Assembly: GCA_003427395.1 (NCBI GenBank)
Contig: BFEA01000440.1
Span: 884,474 to 906,378, forward strand
Direction of reading: 5' to 3'
DNA: 21,905 nucleotides
From: Chara braunii
Taxonomy: Eukaryota > Streptophyta > Charophyceae > Charales > Characeae
A program made the position numbers and the translations under genes. How positions within the stretch are numbered: the stretch's first letter is position 1; every line of letters begins with the position of its first letter. Positions 1 to 6,895 of this stretch are shown in pieces. The notes beneath the pieces are model-generated. The model made no database searches, was not told where the DNA came from, and saw only the letters and a list, made by a program, of their open reading frames with translations.

Positions 1-12
1 TCTCTATTGATG
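1..12 (+). other. Chimeric 12-base fragment of LTR interior
   Basis: These 12 bases (TCTCTATTGATG) are identical to 1975-1986 in the left LTR and 20797-20808 in the right LTR, and stop abruptly at the adapter. A chance 12-base match is unlikely in a window this size. They look like one end of a circularised mate-pair fragment, not contiguous genomic sequence. Confidence 0.75.
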
Positions 13-50
13 CTGTCTCTTATACACATCTAGATGTGTATAAGAGACAG
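13..50. other. Nextera mate-pair junction adapter (two Tn5 mosaic ends), sequencing artefact
   Basis: Bases 13-31 read CTGTCTCTTATACACATCT, the 19-base Tn5 mosaic end, and 32-50 are its exact reverse complement. Two mosaic ends head to head form the junction adapter left when Nextera mate-pair fragments are circularised. It is an untrimmed library adapter, not biology. Any ORF running through it is spurious, for example a + strand peptide beginning MCIRDS or a minus-strand one ending SLIHI. Confidence 0.97.
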
Positions 51-140
51 CCCCCATACAGGGGGCCAGGGTCCTGGGTGCCGACCCCCGGAACCCCGGA
101 ACCCCGACGGGGTCCCGGGGCTGGGGGTCGACAACCCTGA
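51..140. other. GC-rich segment without LTR homology
   Basis: About 90 bases dominated by runs of C and G, with imperfect inverted repeats (a C-run near 88-95 against the G-run near 123-129). There is no counterpart in the right LTR, where the matching position holds more minisatellite units. It may be sequence from another locus joined by the mate-pair chimera, or an insertion in the left LTR. No gene is visible. Confidence 0.5.
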
Positions 141-275
141 TGCGCGCCCAAGCTTGATATTGCTGTTAGAGTGCGCGCCCAAGCTTAAGAGTGCGCGCCC
201 ATGCGCGCCCTGCTTGATATTGCTCTTAGAGTGCGCGCCCATGCGAGTGCGCGCCCATGTGCACTTGCGCTGGAT
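141..275 (+). repeat. GTGCGCGCCC minisatellite, short left copy
   Basis: Three to four degenerate units combine GTGCGCGCCC with (C)AAGCTTGATATTGCTGTTAGA. The right LTR has a much longer version at about 18650-19075, so the left copy is shortened by the truncation at 140, by contraction, or both. Confidence 0.8.
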
Positions 276-527
276 ATGTGTGTGCCCAGGCTGGATATTA
301 TCGTTTGAGTGCGAGCCCACGAACACCCGAGCAATGGGATTGCTGGGACGATTTGCCGTCACGATCCCGCCGATTTATTTCCTTGCTGATCAGCAACACC
401 TCATTCACGTGATATCTTTCCTCTCACGGGGAACATTGGCAGTTCAGTCCCTGCACAGTTGACCTGGCTCAATCTAGCCCCGGTACATTTAGCAGTTGTG
501 ACTGGTCCCTGTGCATGAGATGTTCTA

Positions 528-815
528 TTGATGAGTTGCTGTTCCGCTGGACCCCTTCAGGCGGGCCCGCTTTTCGAGATTGTTGTTGTTCAGCCGGACC
601 CTTTCAGGCGGGTCTTTTCGAGATTGTTGCTGTTCAGCCAGGCCCGTTCAGGCGGGCCCACTTTTCGAGATGGTTGCAGTTTTTCAGCCAGGCCCCTTCA
701 GGCGGGACTTTTTTTTCTGAGATAGCTGCTGTTCAGCCAGACCCACTCAGGCGGGCTTTACATTGAGTTGCTGTTTCAGCCGGGCCCATTCAGGCGGGCC
801 CTACATCGAGTTGCA
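528..815 (+). repeat. TTCAGCC...CAGGCGGG minisatellite, left LTR copy
   Basis: About six imperfect units of roughly 42-51 bp, each containing TTCAGCC(A/G)G(A/G)CCC, then TTCAGGCGGG, then a TTTTCGAGATTGTTG-like tail. The matching array in the right LTR is at 19328-19615. ORFs through it in two frames are by-products of the repeat, not genes. Confidence 0.85.
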
Positions 816-823
816 GATCAGTC

Positions 824-1415
824 ATGCCATTCAGACAGGCTTCCACATTGAGTTATTATCCGGTCAGCTCTTGGAGGGAGTATTTGCATCAGAGAGCGTG
901 CATTCCATCCAAACTGGCCCGACATCGTGAGACTACCCCTAAGTGGGGTAGATTGATTGAGAGGTTCTGCTTCAGACATGCGGGACATCAGAGTTTCACT
1001 ATCAAGGCTAATGAGTCATCGACTTCGAGACACACGCTCGAGATCACCTACTCGGTGAAGGGGGCAGAGACGGGAGTGAAGGGCACCACATACGACAGGA
1101 TTGTGGATTACACATTTCGCAGGGAGAGCTATTGGAGGGACAACTGGCTGCACGTGGTGTTTCCCCAAGTACCTTCGGCTCCTGGGGGGTGTGCTCTTCG
1201 ATTGTGACGGATGCAACTCCAAGCTCCTTAGTGAGTCTCGCAGAAAGGACAAGAGGCGGAAGGACGACCGTATTAGGAGAGAGATAGCCAGATCCGGGGT
1301 CCGAATCACTACATGCGTCCAGAGATCAGGGACGGATGAGTCGGACTTGGAGCCCTGCTCTGTGAGTGACATTGATCTTGGCGATTATTTCGACTGGGAC
1401 ACTCACAGAGATTGA
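824..1415 (+). pseudogene. LTR-internal ORF A, frameshifted, unknown product
   Basis: I do not recognise this protein. An ATG frame (824-1207) encodes 127 residues, including KGAETGVKGTTYDRI and ESYWRDNWLHVVFPQV, and is shared with the right LTR. Near 1190 the plausible continuation moves to another frame (1192-1415), which is basic (KRRKDDRIRREIAR) then acidic (DLGDYFDWD) and stops at 1413. The right LTR reads on in the first frame to 20109, differs by an indel near 1003, and has a TAG shortly after the corresponding ATG. Different frames stay open in the two copies, so this is either a decayed captured gene or non-coding LTR sequence with chance ORFs. It lies just upstream of ORF B in the same orientation. 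Confidence 0.4.
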
Positions 1416-1532
1416 GTTTGTGGACAGTGACGGGAGCGCTGGAGACTAGCGAGCGGGGATGTCGGAGGGTGACATTGAGGAGGATCGCACATCTTCTTGC
1501 ACGGTATCTTCTTGAGGGTGATTGACTCTTAT

Positions 1533-1958
1533 ATGTCAGACGACCCTAGAGTTGAGACAGTTATCGGTCCCCCAAGAGGGGAAGGTCCGGTCCCATACCT
1601 CGGAGATGGTTATAGTCATTTGGTCGGGACGGACTTTGCCATGCAGGCTTATCGAAAGCCTCTTTACGGAGATCGCTTTCTCGAGATTTCCTACATCTAC
1701 TCTGGCGGAAGAGGACTTATAGAGATATTGATTGGAGCTTCAGGCGACATCATTCTTGCGGAGGAGCTTTACCTCAGGAGCGTCGCAGACGAGGAGAGGG
1801 CGAGATGCATGGCCTATATTTGCAAGATTGATCCAGCACCACCTCTCGAGATCAGCTATGTGGTTCCAAAGTCTATAGCCACACGAGTTCTCAGTGACGA
1901 GGAGTCCCAGACGACAACATTCACTCACGAGGGGGTACCGCTTATTATCATTGATTGA
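1533..1958 (+). CDS. LTR-internal ORF B, 141-residue protein of unknown function
   Basis: I do not recognise this protein. It is open from ATG 1533 to TGA 1956, and the frame is open back to 1497. Visible features are a GPPRGEG segment near residue 13, LGDGYSH, a central stretch with alternating hydrophobic residues (RFLEISYIYSGGRGLIEILIG), an acidic EELYLRSVADEERAR helix-like segment and a hydrophobic C-terminus (VPLIIID). There is no signal peptide or clear membrane helix. The right LTR has an ORF of exactly the same length at 20355-20780 with a nonsense change at 20643. Many differences between the copies change amino acids, so there is no sign of selection after insertion. Genes inside an LTR are unusual; this could be a captured or family-specific accessory gene. 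Confidence 0.45.
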   Translation: MSDDPRVETVIGPPRGEGPVPYLGDGYSHLVGTDFAMQAYRKPLYGDRFLEISYIYSGGRGLIEILIGASGDIILAEELYLRSVADEERARCMAYICKIDPAPPLEISYVVPKSIATRVLSDEESQTTTFTHEGVPLIIID

Positions 1959-2492
1959 GGTTCTCTCTTTTCAGTCTCTATTGATGTATTACAACATTAT
2001 TATTTATAAGTGACTGCAGCCCTCCAATGGCTGCTCCCTGCATACTCTGTGTACTACTCTTCAGTCTCGTTTCTCTGGTCATGCTCTTGCAGAGTCTGGT
2101 TTCTGGTCTTCTCATGTTGTCAGTGTCAAGTGNTNTNTGATGTATGATGCATGTTTGTTATTTTCCTCCTTATTTTAAAACAGGTTACACTCAAGGCAGC
2201 TCGAAGGACTCCTGAATGATAGGGACTCCAGTGACCTTGGGTCTATCCTTTATACGGGGTCAGGTGCAGGCGATAAACCCGAACGCCTCACTCTAAGCCG
2301 TGTCGCCGCTGGCAGGAGGGATAACCCTAACTACTCGGCTGTATGACAAAGTGTGACTGCCTCTGAACACACCTCTATTTTTTTATATAACTATCAAAAA
2401 TCCTGCATGACAGCCTGCCAGTCCATCAACCCGCTGAGCTCGGTCCGGGAAAGGATATCTAGCCCGACCCTTGGAGCGGTGGGGGCGCGACA
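1959..2492 (+). repeat. 3' tail of left LTR, non-coding
   Basis: Unique non-coding LTR sequence, about 95% identical by hand count to 20781-21311. It includes three ambiguous bases (2133, 2135, 2137), a pyrimidine-rich stretch running into AAAACAG/GT at about 2161-2186 that resembles a 3' splice site, a TATATAA at 2384 and the LTR terminus CGACA. No ORF is supported. Confidence 0.75.
2384..2390 (+). promoter_or_regulatory. TATA-like box near the LTR 3' end (left copy)
   Basis: TATATAA lies about 100 bases before the LTR end and is conserved at 21206-21212 in the right LTR. If used, transcription would start near 2415, giving a short R-U5 of about 75 bases before the primer-binding site. A rival TATA box lies far upstream in the right LTR at 14928, so which one drives the element is open. 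Confidence 0.4.
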
Positions 2493-2497
2493 AAAAA

Positions 2498-2515
2498 TGG
2501 CGCCGTTGCCGGGGA
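2498..2515 (+). other. Primer-binding site, tRNA-Asp type
   Basis: TGGCGCCGTTGCCGGGGA is complementary to the CCA-terminated 3' end of plant tRNA-Asp (…CCCCGGCAACGGCGCCA). It would prime minus-strand DNA synthesis. Its position five bases after the LTR end is normal for LTR retrotransposons and fixes the LTR boundary. The identification rests on general knowledge of the tRNA-Asp sequence; the extent of pairing was judged by eye. Confidence 0.92.
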
Positions 2516-2751
2516 CTCAAAAATCTTGAGTTTCTGGGAGCGGACCTTGGTCACAATATTATGTGACTAGACAGCAATCTAGTATACTTTGTACAAACTC
2601 TGGCTCAGGTCAGAAAGACTTTCGGCTAGAGGAGCCCCGAGAGGAGGGGCCTCTTGCAGAAGTCTATCTGAAGTGATTCAGACCTACAGGCAGGGGTTTG
2701 GAATTTATTTTCTGGACCCTTCGCTTGAGAAGTCCATAACTCGGAAACCAG
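2516..2751 (+). other. Untranslated leader between PBS and first ORF
   Basis: 236 bases with no ORF of note. It would form part of the genomic RNA leader, where packaging or dimerisation signals normally lie. I see no strong hairpin or repeat in it. Confidence 0.6.
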
Positions 2752-3150
2752 ATGATGACTGAAGAGTATAATGTCCTAGAAGCCCTAACTCGTGTCACCT
2801 GCGGTGTTGTCTTCCCTTATATGTTTGTCAAATGCATTACTTGTGTGAAAAATACAACGACTGTGCATGTACTTGTCTCTAGATTCGTTGACACTGATGA
2901 TTATGATATTCGACCTTACATCCTAGAAGGGGTTGATAAAGACCCTAGTTTCTTTACCAATTGGGATGTCATAGTGGAGTGTGTCGAAGTCGAGAGGGAT
3001 CAGTTGAGACAACAAAGGATAGAAGCGAGTTGGAGCTTACTGCCTATGATTTATGAGAGGATTCCTACCCCGCCAGTACCTAAAGGATTATGTGATGGTA
3101 GGAACTGGCAGCCAATCATCAATGCAGCGCTGAGAAGGCAAACCTGGTAA
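2752..3150 (+). CDS. Leader ORF 1: tandem small-protein family, copy 1
   Basis: Unrecognised 132-residue protein and first member of a five-copy tandem family between the PBS and gag. Family features seen here: an N-terminal EALTRVTCGVVFPY segment, a central VLVSRFVDTDDYDIRPY block, a charged helix-like stretch (EVERDQLRQQR), SWSLLP, the ERIPTPPVP motif and the C-terminal DGRNWQPIINAALRR. No signal peptide, membrane segment or metal-binding cluster is evident. Two ATGs are adjacent (2752 and 2755). The stop is followed after only 7 bases by the ATG of the next copy. The frame is intact. Position resembles the extra ORF1 upstream of gag in plant Ogre elements, but I see no sequence evidence of relationship. 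Confidence 0.8.
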   Translation: MMTEEYNVLEALTRVTCGVVFPYMFVKCITCVKNTTTVHVLVSRFVDTDDYDIRPYILEGVDKDPSFFTNWDVIVECVEVERDQLRQQRIEASWSLLPMIYERIPTPPVPKGLCDGRNWQPIINAALRRQTW

Positions 3151-3157
3151 GTAGTCA

Positions 3158-3553
3158 ATGTCAGTAGTAACGAAAGCGATAGAGACACTGACTAGGATCA
3201 CGGGTGGGGGTGTCTTCCCGGACGTCATTGAGAGATGCGTGACTTGTGATCATGACTTAGTGATCTTGTACGTCCTTGTGGCTCGGTTTCTTGATACGGA
3301 TGACTATGATGTGAGGCCATACGTATCTGCTGAGACAAGGAGAGGGATCAATTACGAGGCATGTTGGATAGCTGCTGCTGAATATGTTCTGGATGAAAGG
3401 CTGTTGCTGAGACAACAAGGGAAGAAAGTGACCTGGAGTGTCCTGCCCAGAGAGTTTGAGAGATTCCCAAGTCCGCATGTGCCCGCTATCTTCTGCGACG
3501 GAAAGGACTGGGGACCCATCCTCAACGCCGTACTTAGAGACCGGGTGTGGTGA
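3158..3553 (+). CDS. Leader ORF 2: tandem small-protein family, copy 2
   Basis: Unrecognised 131-residue protein that aligns end to end with copy 1. Shared blocks are LTRITGGGVFP, VLVARFLDTDDYDVRPYV, a charged ERLLLRQQGK stretch, VTWSVLP, FERFPSPHVP and DGKDWGPILNAVLRD. The frame is intact and starts at ATG 3158. The TGA at 3551 is followed by GCC and then an in-frame ATG (3557) of a different small ORF, so readthrough or reinitiation would join the two. Copies 1 and 2 look the closest pair in the array, suggesting they arose by a recent local duplication relative to the others. Function unknown. Confidence 0.8.
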   Translation: MSVVTKAIETLTRITGGGVFPDVIERCVTCDHDLVILYVLVARFLDTDDYDVRPYVSAETRRGINYEACWIAAAEYVLDERLLLRQQGKKVTWSVLPREFERFPSPHVPAIFCDGKDWGPILNAVLRDRVW

Positions 3554-3556
3554 GCC

Positions 3557-3892
3557 ATGCCAAGAGATGTCTACATTCCTGATGACGGAGAGAGCTTCTG
3601 CTTCGAGGTCTATCTAGATGAGCAACGAGCGACTGTCATCGGGGTCGTGAGAGGATGCGACACTAGGCTAGGGAGGCGTGATGAGATTGGCATGGTAGAG
3701 TAATACCTTGAGCTTATGCGGGCGGCTGCTTTTAGAGCAATTACGGATCAGACTAGGATTAGGCATCTGCTGGATTGCAAGAGTTCTGACGGCAGGAGAG
3801 TGATGCTGCATGCGAGAGATGAGACTATCCTATCTAGGCAGCGTCCTGCGGACAGTCTGGCTAGAGGTGCTAGAAGCAGTCCAAGGCAATGA
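3557..3892 (+). pseudogene. Leader ORF 3: distinct small ORF interrupted by one stop
   Basis: Starting at ATG 3557, the frame runs 48 codons (MPRDVYIPDDGESFCFEVYL…), meets TAA at 3701-3703, then continues open as YLELMRAAAFRAITDQTRIR… to TGA at 3890, 111 codons in all counting the stop. It lacks the family blocks (FLDT.[DE]YDVRPY, ERFPSP, DGRNW) of its neighbours, so it is a different protein or an extremely diverged copy. It is in the same frame as leader ORF 2, three bases after that stop. Its own stop overlaps the next ATG in the arrangement ATGA (3889-3892). The close packing suggests it was once a real gene, now broken by one nonsense change. Unrecognised; it could also be chance. Confidence 0.5.
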
Positions 3893-4409
3893 TATTGGAG
3901 TGTGAAAACTCAACGTCAATTGCGACTGTAACCATTAGTAGAGGATGGTTAGATAAAGTAACTGAGACTGACAGTCCGTTCGAGATATTGAGACACGACG
4001 TTTGTAGAAAAGGGCGTTTAGTATTCTATGTTTCAGTGGTCAGATTTCTCAAGACCAACGAGCTTGACGTGAGGGTTTATGCTCAGGAAGGAATAAGAGA
4101 AGAAGAGATTTAGAATGTCTGAAGAGAGTGTACATTCACCTTTCAAGGGTAAGGGAGCTACTTCGAAGCTTGGATGAGAAAGTTACTTGGGGGAAACGAG
4201 TCAGGCAATTCGAAAGACTCCCTAGTTTTTTAACTACGAATAGTTTCGCTGACAGGAGAGACTGGGCGCATCTTCTAGAAGGTATTGTCCTGGTTGGTAA
4301 GGCAAGAGAGAATGACTTAGTCATGCGACGGAAGATTCTGTTTTCCGATACCTTCGTTCGGCGATCCAAAGTACAAGACGAACCTTCTCCTGAATTTTCC
4401 CTCACCTGA
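3889..4409 (+). pseudogene. Leader ORF 4: tandem small-protein family, copy 3, frameshifted
   Basis: Third family copy, split over two frames. The N-terminal half (ATG 3889 to TAG 4111) contains VSVVRFLKTNELDVRVY, matching the central block of the other copies. The C-terminal half, in the next frame (visible from about 4110 to 4409), contains RVRELLRSLDEKVTWGK, QFERLPSF, and FADRRDWAHLLEGIV, matching the ends of copies 1 and 2. The two halves join only through a frameshift at about 4095-4115. It also carries a C-terminal extension of about 38 residues not seen in the others. It starts in an ATGA overlap with leader ORF 3. It is the most divergent copy, consistent with relaxed constraint. Confidence 0.7.
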
Positions 4410-4428
4410 CAATGGAAAGGAGCCTGTT

Positions 4429-4908
4429 ATGGCTGAGACGAATGCTGGTTTCCTAGGAAGCATGCATATTTGGGAAGAGGCTGAAAGAAGGGTGTTAGCA
4501 GATATTAATTCTTCGGTCATTTCGCACTTACTCAGGGATTTGAAACCCTTCACAGTAGGAGAGGCGTTCCCTTATAAGATTAAGAGATACACTATCTTAG
4601 CCATACCTGAGGCAGAAGAAAAAATGTATGTGTTAGTAACTCACTTCCTAGAGACCAATGAATATGACGTGCGTATATATACTCCAGTGACTAGGAAGAT
4701 TTGTCGGCGGTATACTGGGTGTCACGAGTGGGCACTTAGTCACATCTGTAAATACAGAGACGAACTCAAGAAGGAAGGTAAGGAAGTTACCTGGAGTGTG
4801 GAGCCTACTGAGTATGAAGGTTTCCCAAGTCCTCCTATTCCAAATAGTTTTGTTAATGGTGAGAACTAGGAGTCAATCCTTAATACTATCTTGAGAGATA
4901 AAAAGTGA
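4429..4908 (+). pseudogene. Leader ORF 5: tandem small-protein family, copy 4, amber-interrupted
   Basis: Family copy with an N-terminal extension (MAETNAGFLGSMHIWEEAERR) before the core: FTVGEAFPYKIKRY, YVLVTHFLETNEYDVRIY, RDELKKEGKEVTWSVEP, EGFPSPPIPNSF and NGEN. TAG at 4867-4869 falls exactly where the other copies have the Trp of the DGRNW motif, so a TGG-to-TAG change is the likely cause. The frame then continues with ESILNTILRDKK, the expected family C-terminus, to TGA at 4906. The product is therefore truncated by about 13 residues at a conserved position. It starts 19 bases after copy 3 ends. Confidence 0.75.
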
Positions 4909-4910
4909 AG

Positions 4911-4956
4911 CAGTGCCTCTATTGAGGATTCTAGTTAAAAGACTTAGTAGGCACTG
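4911..4956 (+). other. 8-bp perfect stem with 30-base loop between leader ORFs
   Basis: CAGTGCCT at 4911-4918 is perfectly complementary to AGGCACTG at 4949-4956. It lies in the widest gap of the leader ORF array (4909-5017), between copies 4 and 5. It may be an RNA hairpin in the leader or a chance inverted repeat; nothing else in the gap is recognisable. Confidence 0.4.
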
Positions 4957-5017
4957 GAAAATATTAGACGTATCGAAGAGACAGAGAAGAATCATGGGGG
5001 TCGCTAAGGACTAGGCA

Positions 5018-5455
5018 ATGTCTTGTCACTGTCCGACAGTCACGGCAACACTAAACGCCCTAGTTCCTTTTACCAGTGGAGGAGCTTTTCCGTACAAGAT
5101 AGAACGTTGCATATCCGTGGAGGAGAAACACGCACCTGGGAAGGTGTTTATCCTTGTAGTGAAGTTCCTTGACACTGGTGAGTACGATATTCGACCCTAT
5201 GTTCCCTCATTAAGAGAGAGAGGGACAGATCGCGAATCTTTTCAGAGTTGGATTAGTGACATAGTTAATCAAGAAAAGAGAGAGTTAGAAAGAAAAGGAA
5301 CAAGAGTAGTGAGTAACCTAGCTCCGATTGTGTTTGACAGGTTCCCCGAATCAGTTTTGTCGGAAAGTTTTACCAACGGCAGAAACTGGGAACCAATTCT
5401 AAACGCAATCATAAGAGAGAAAAGGTTCAGGAAGATATATGAGTTTAACCAGTAA
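5018..5455 (+). CDS. Leader ORF 6: tandem small-protein family, copy 5
   Basis: Intact 145-residue family member directly upstream of gag. Blocks: LVPFTSGGAFPYKIERC, FILVVKFLDTGEYDIRPYV, a lysine/glutamate-rich stretch (NQEKRELERKGTR), FDRFPESVLSESF and NGRNWEPILNAIIRE, then a short basic tail. The usual VTWSVLP block is diverged here. The TAA at 5453-5455 is in frame with gag, and no further stop intervenes, so the gag frame is an in-frame extension of this ORF after one stop codon. This could mean that the family once formed the N-terminus of a Gag polyprotein, or simply that frame is shared by chance (one in three). Confidence 0.8.
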   Translation: MSCHCPTVTATLNALVPFTSGGAFPYKIERCISVEEKHAPGKVFILVVKFLDTGEYDIRPYVPSLRERGTDRESFQSWISDIVNQEKRELERKGTRVVSNLAPIVFDRFPESVLSESFTNGRNWEPILNAIIREKRFRKIYEFNQ

Positions 5456-5551
5456 ATCAGACAAGATGATCAGGGGACCGGACGCAAGGCAGAGCTTGCT
5501 AGTTCCTCCACAGGTGACGGAGAAGTGACCACTACCACTGTCCTACAAGAA

Positions 5552-6895
5552 ATGTTGAAAAGGATAGAGGCCATGAAGACCGGGATGGACACTATGAATG
5601 TTCGTCTAGACCTTCCAAAGGTTGAGGTACCTCCAGAGAACGTACCCTACTTTGATGGAACCAAAGTTAGGGAGTTCCTGGAAGACTATGATGTCTTCGG
5701 TATGAGCTACGGTTGGTCGGACAAACAGAAGTTGAAAGCTCTGCTAGCCTATGTTGAGCCTAAGATGAGGGTGTCGGTGACAAAAACGACACAAAGACTC
5801 ACAACATGGGTCGAGGTTGGACAAAAGATGCTGGAAGAATATGCAAAGTATGACGTCCCAACGAACATGCAAAATTTGTTGGAAGTGCGACGTTCAAACT
5901 ATGCAACCCTTGATCAATTCCTAGAGGATTTTGAACGGGTTGCGCGGAGAGTACCCTTCCTAGATGAGGCTCAAAAGTGTTATGTCCTGCTAACTAATTT
6001 TGCAAAGGATGAAAGAAAGAGTGTGGTAAGCCGTGCTGCTCGTTATTCTCTGAAGTGGGATGAAGTGGTTGAGATGGTCCGTGAACTACCTTCGGTGTCA
6101 AACCGGAAGTGGTCTCTGGAACAGATGAAAGCAATCACTAGTGAAAGAGAAGAAAATGTTGAGGCAGCTAAGGGAGAAAACTTGAAGGCCGAAGGAATCC
6201 TTGGTCTTCTCGTTAAGCTTGGCAGCTTCGAAAAGTTAACCCTTCCTGCCCCTGCAACTCAAGCACTTGATGGAGCCGAAGAAGGTAAGGTCGAAAGAAA
6301 GAATGAGAAGCAAAAGGAAGAGAGTGAGAGTGAGAACGAGAGTAGTGATGATGATATCGCTAGGCGAAGGAGAAAAGAGAGACAAAAGAAAAAGCGTGAC
6401 CGGGATTGGAAGAAAGATAATAAGAGCCGAGATTGACAAAGGAGAGATGACACCTTCCGATGTTATTATTGTGATGAGGAAGGTCATACTATAACTCGGT
6501 GTCCTTTACTAAAGAAGGAACTGGAAGAAGAGACTGTCAAAAAAAATGTCAATGGGCACGTCTTTGATGCCAATTGGAACAAGATAGATTTTCGAGTCAA
6601 AGGAGGGATGCGAGCAGTTGTCTTAGAACAGACTACGACCAATAAGGATAAAAAGAAGAATTCTAGAGTTAATGTTATCACCTTCGATGGTATGCTACCT
6701 CCAGAGATAATGGCTCGAGATGACAATCCTGGAAGTCAAAGTCTGAATGTATCTCATATCAGTCAGAAAGAGGTCGAAGAGAAAAAGCGAGAGAAGGTTC
6801 AAAGAGATCTAGACCAACTGATAGATGGGACCAACGACCTAGTGAAGGAAGGGAAAGGAAAGAAGCTGCCGAGAAGAAGAGAAGGGTGGTCTTGA
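5552..6895 (+). pseudogene. gag: gag polyprotein (capsid + zinc knuckle), one in-frame stop
   Basis: Retroelement structural protein that forms the virus-like particle and binds genomic RNA. First ATG is 5552; the frame is open upstream to the TAA at 5453. The capsid-like part contains VPYFDGTKVREFLEDYD near residue 33, GWSDKQKLKALLAYVEP, and the helical block LEEYAKYDVPTNMQNLL…FERVARRV typical of gypsy capsids. A glutamate-rich then Arg/Lys-rich linker follows (about residues 243-294). TGA at 6434-6436 interrupts the frame, which then continues with a classic CX2CX4HX4C zinc knuckle (CYYCDEEGHTITRC, 6461-6502) and about 130 more residues to TGA at 6893. The stop separates capsid from nucleocapsid and so is probably inactivating. 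Protease begins in the -1 frame at about 6850-6890 without a canonical slippery site. Confidence 0.9.

Larger units (their letters stand above)
141..2492 (+). repeat. Left (5') LTR, 3' portion only
   Basis: From 141 the sequence matches the right LTR from about 18927 onward, through the same minisatellites, the same two ORFs and the same 3' tail. It ends in GCGCGACA at 2492, five A's before the primer-binding site. The final CGACA is the inverted complement of TGTCG at 13010, the inferred LTR start. About 5.9 kb of the LTR's 5' part is missing here, consistent with the artefact at the left edge. Ambiguous bases at 2133, 2135 and 2137 correspond to C, C and A in the right copy. Over the last ~520 bases I count about 28 mismatches to the right LTR. 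Confidence 0.9.

Noticed and set aside
30-462. ORFs on both strands overlapping the first 460 bases
   Set aside because: They start or end in the Nextera adapter (MCIRDS, SLIHI peptides) and run through GC-rich minisatellite; artefacts.
2161-2186. 3' splice site (pyrimidine tract then AAAACAG/GT) in the LTR tail
   Set aside because: Looks plausible alone and is conserved in both LTRs, but no matching 5' splice site could be tied to it from sequence; needs transcripts.
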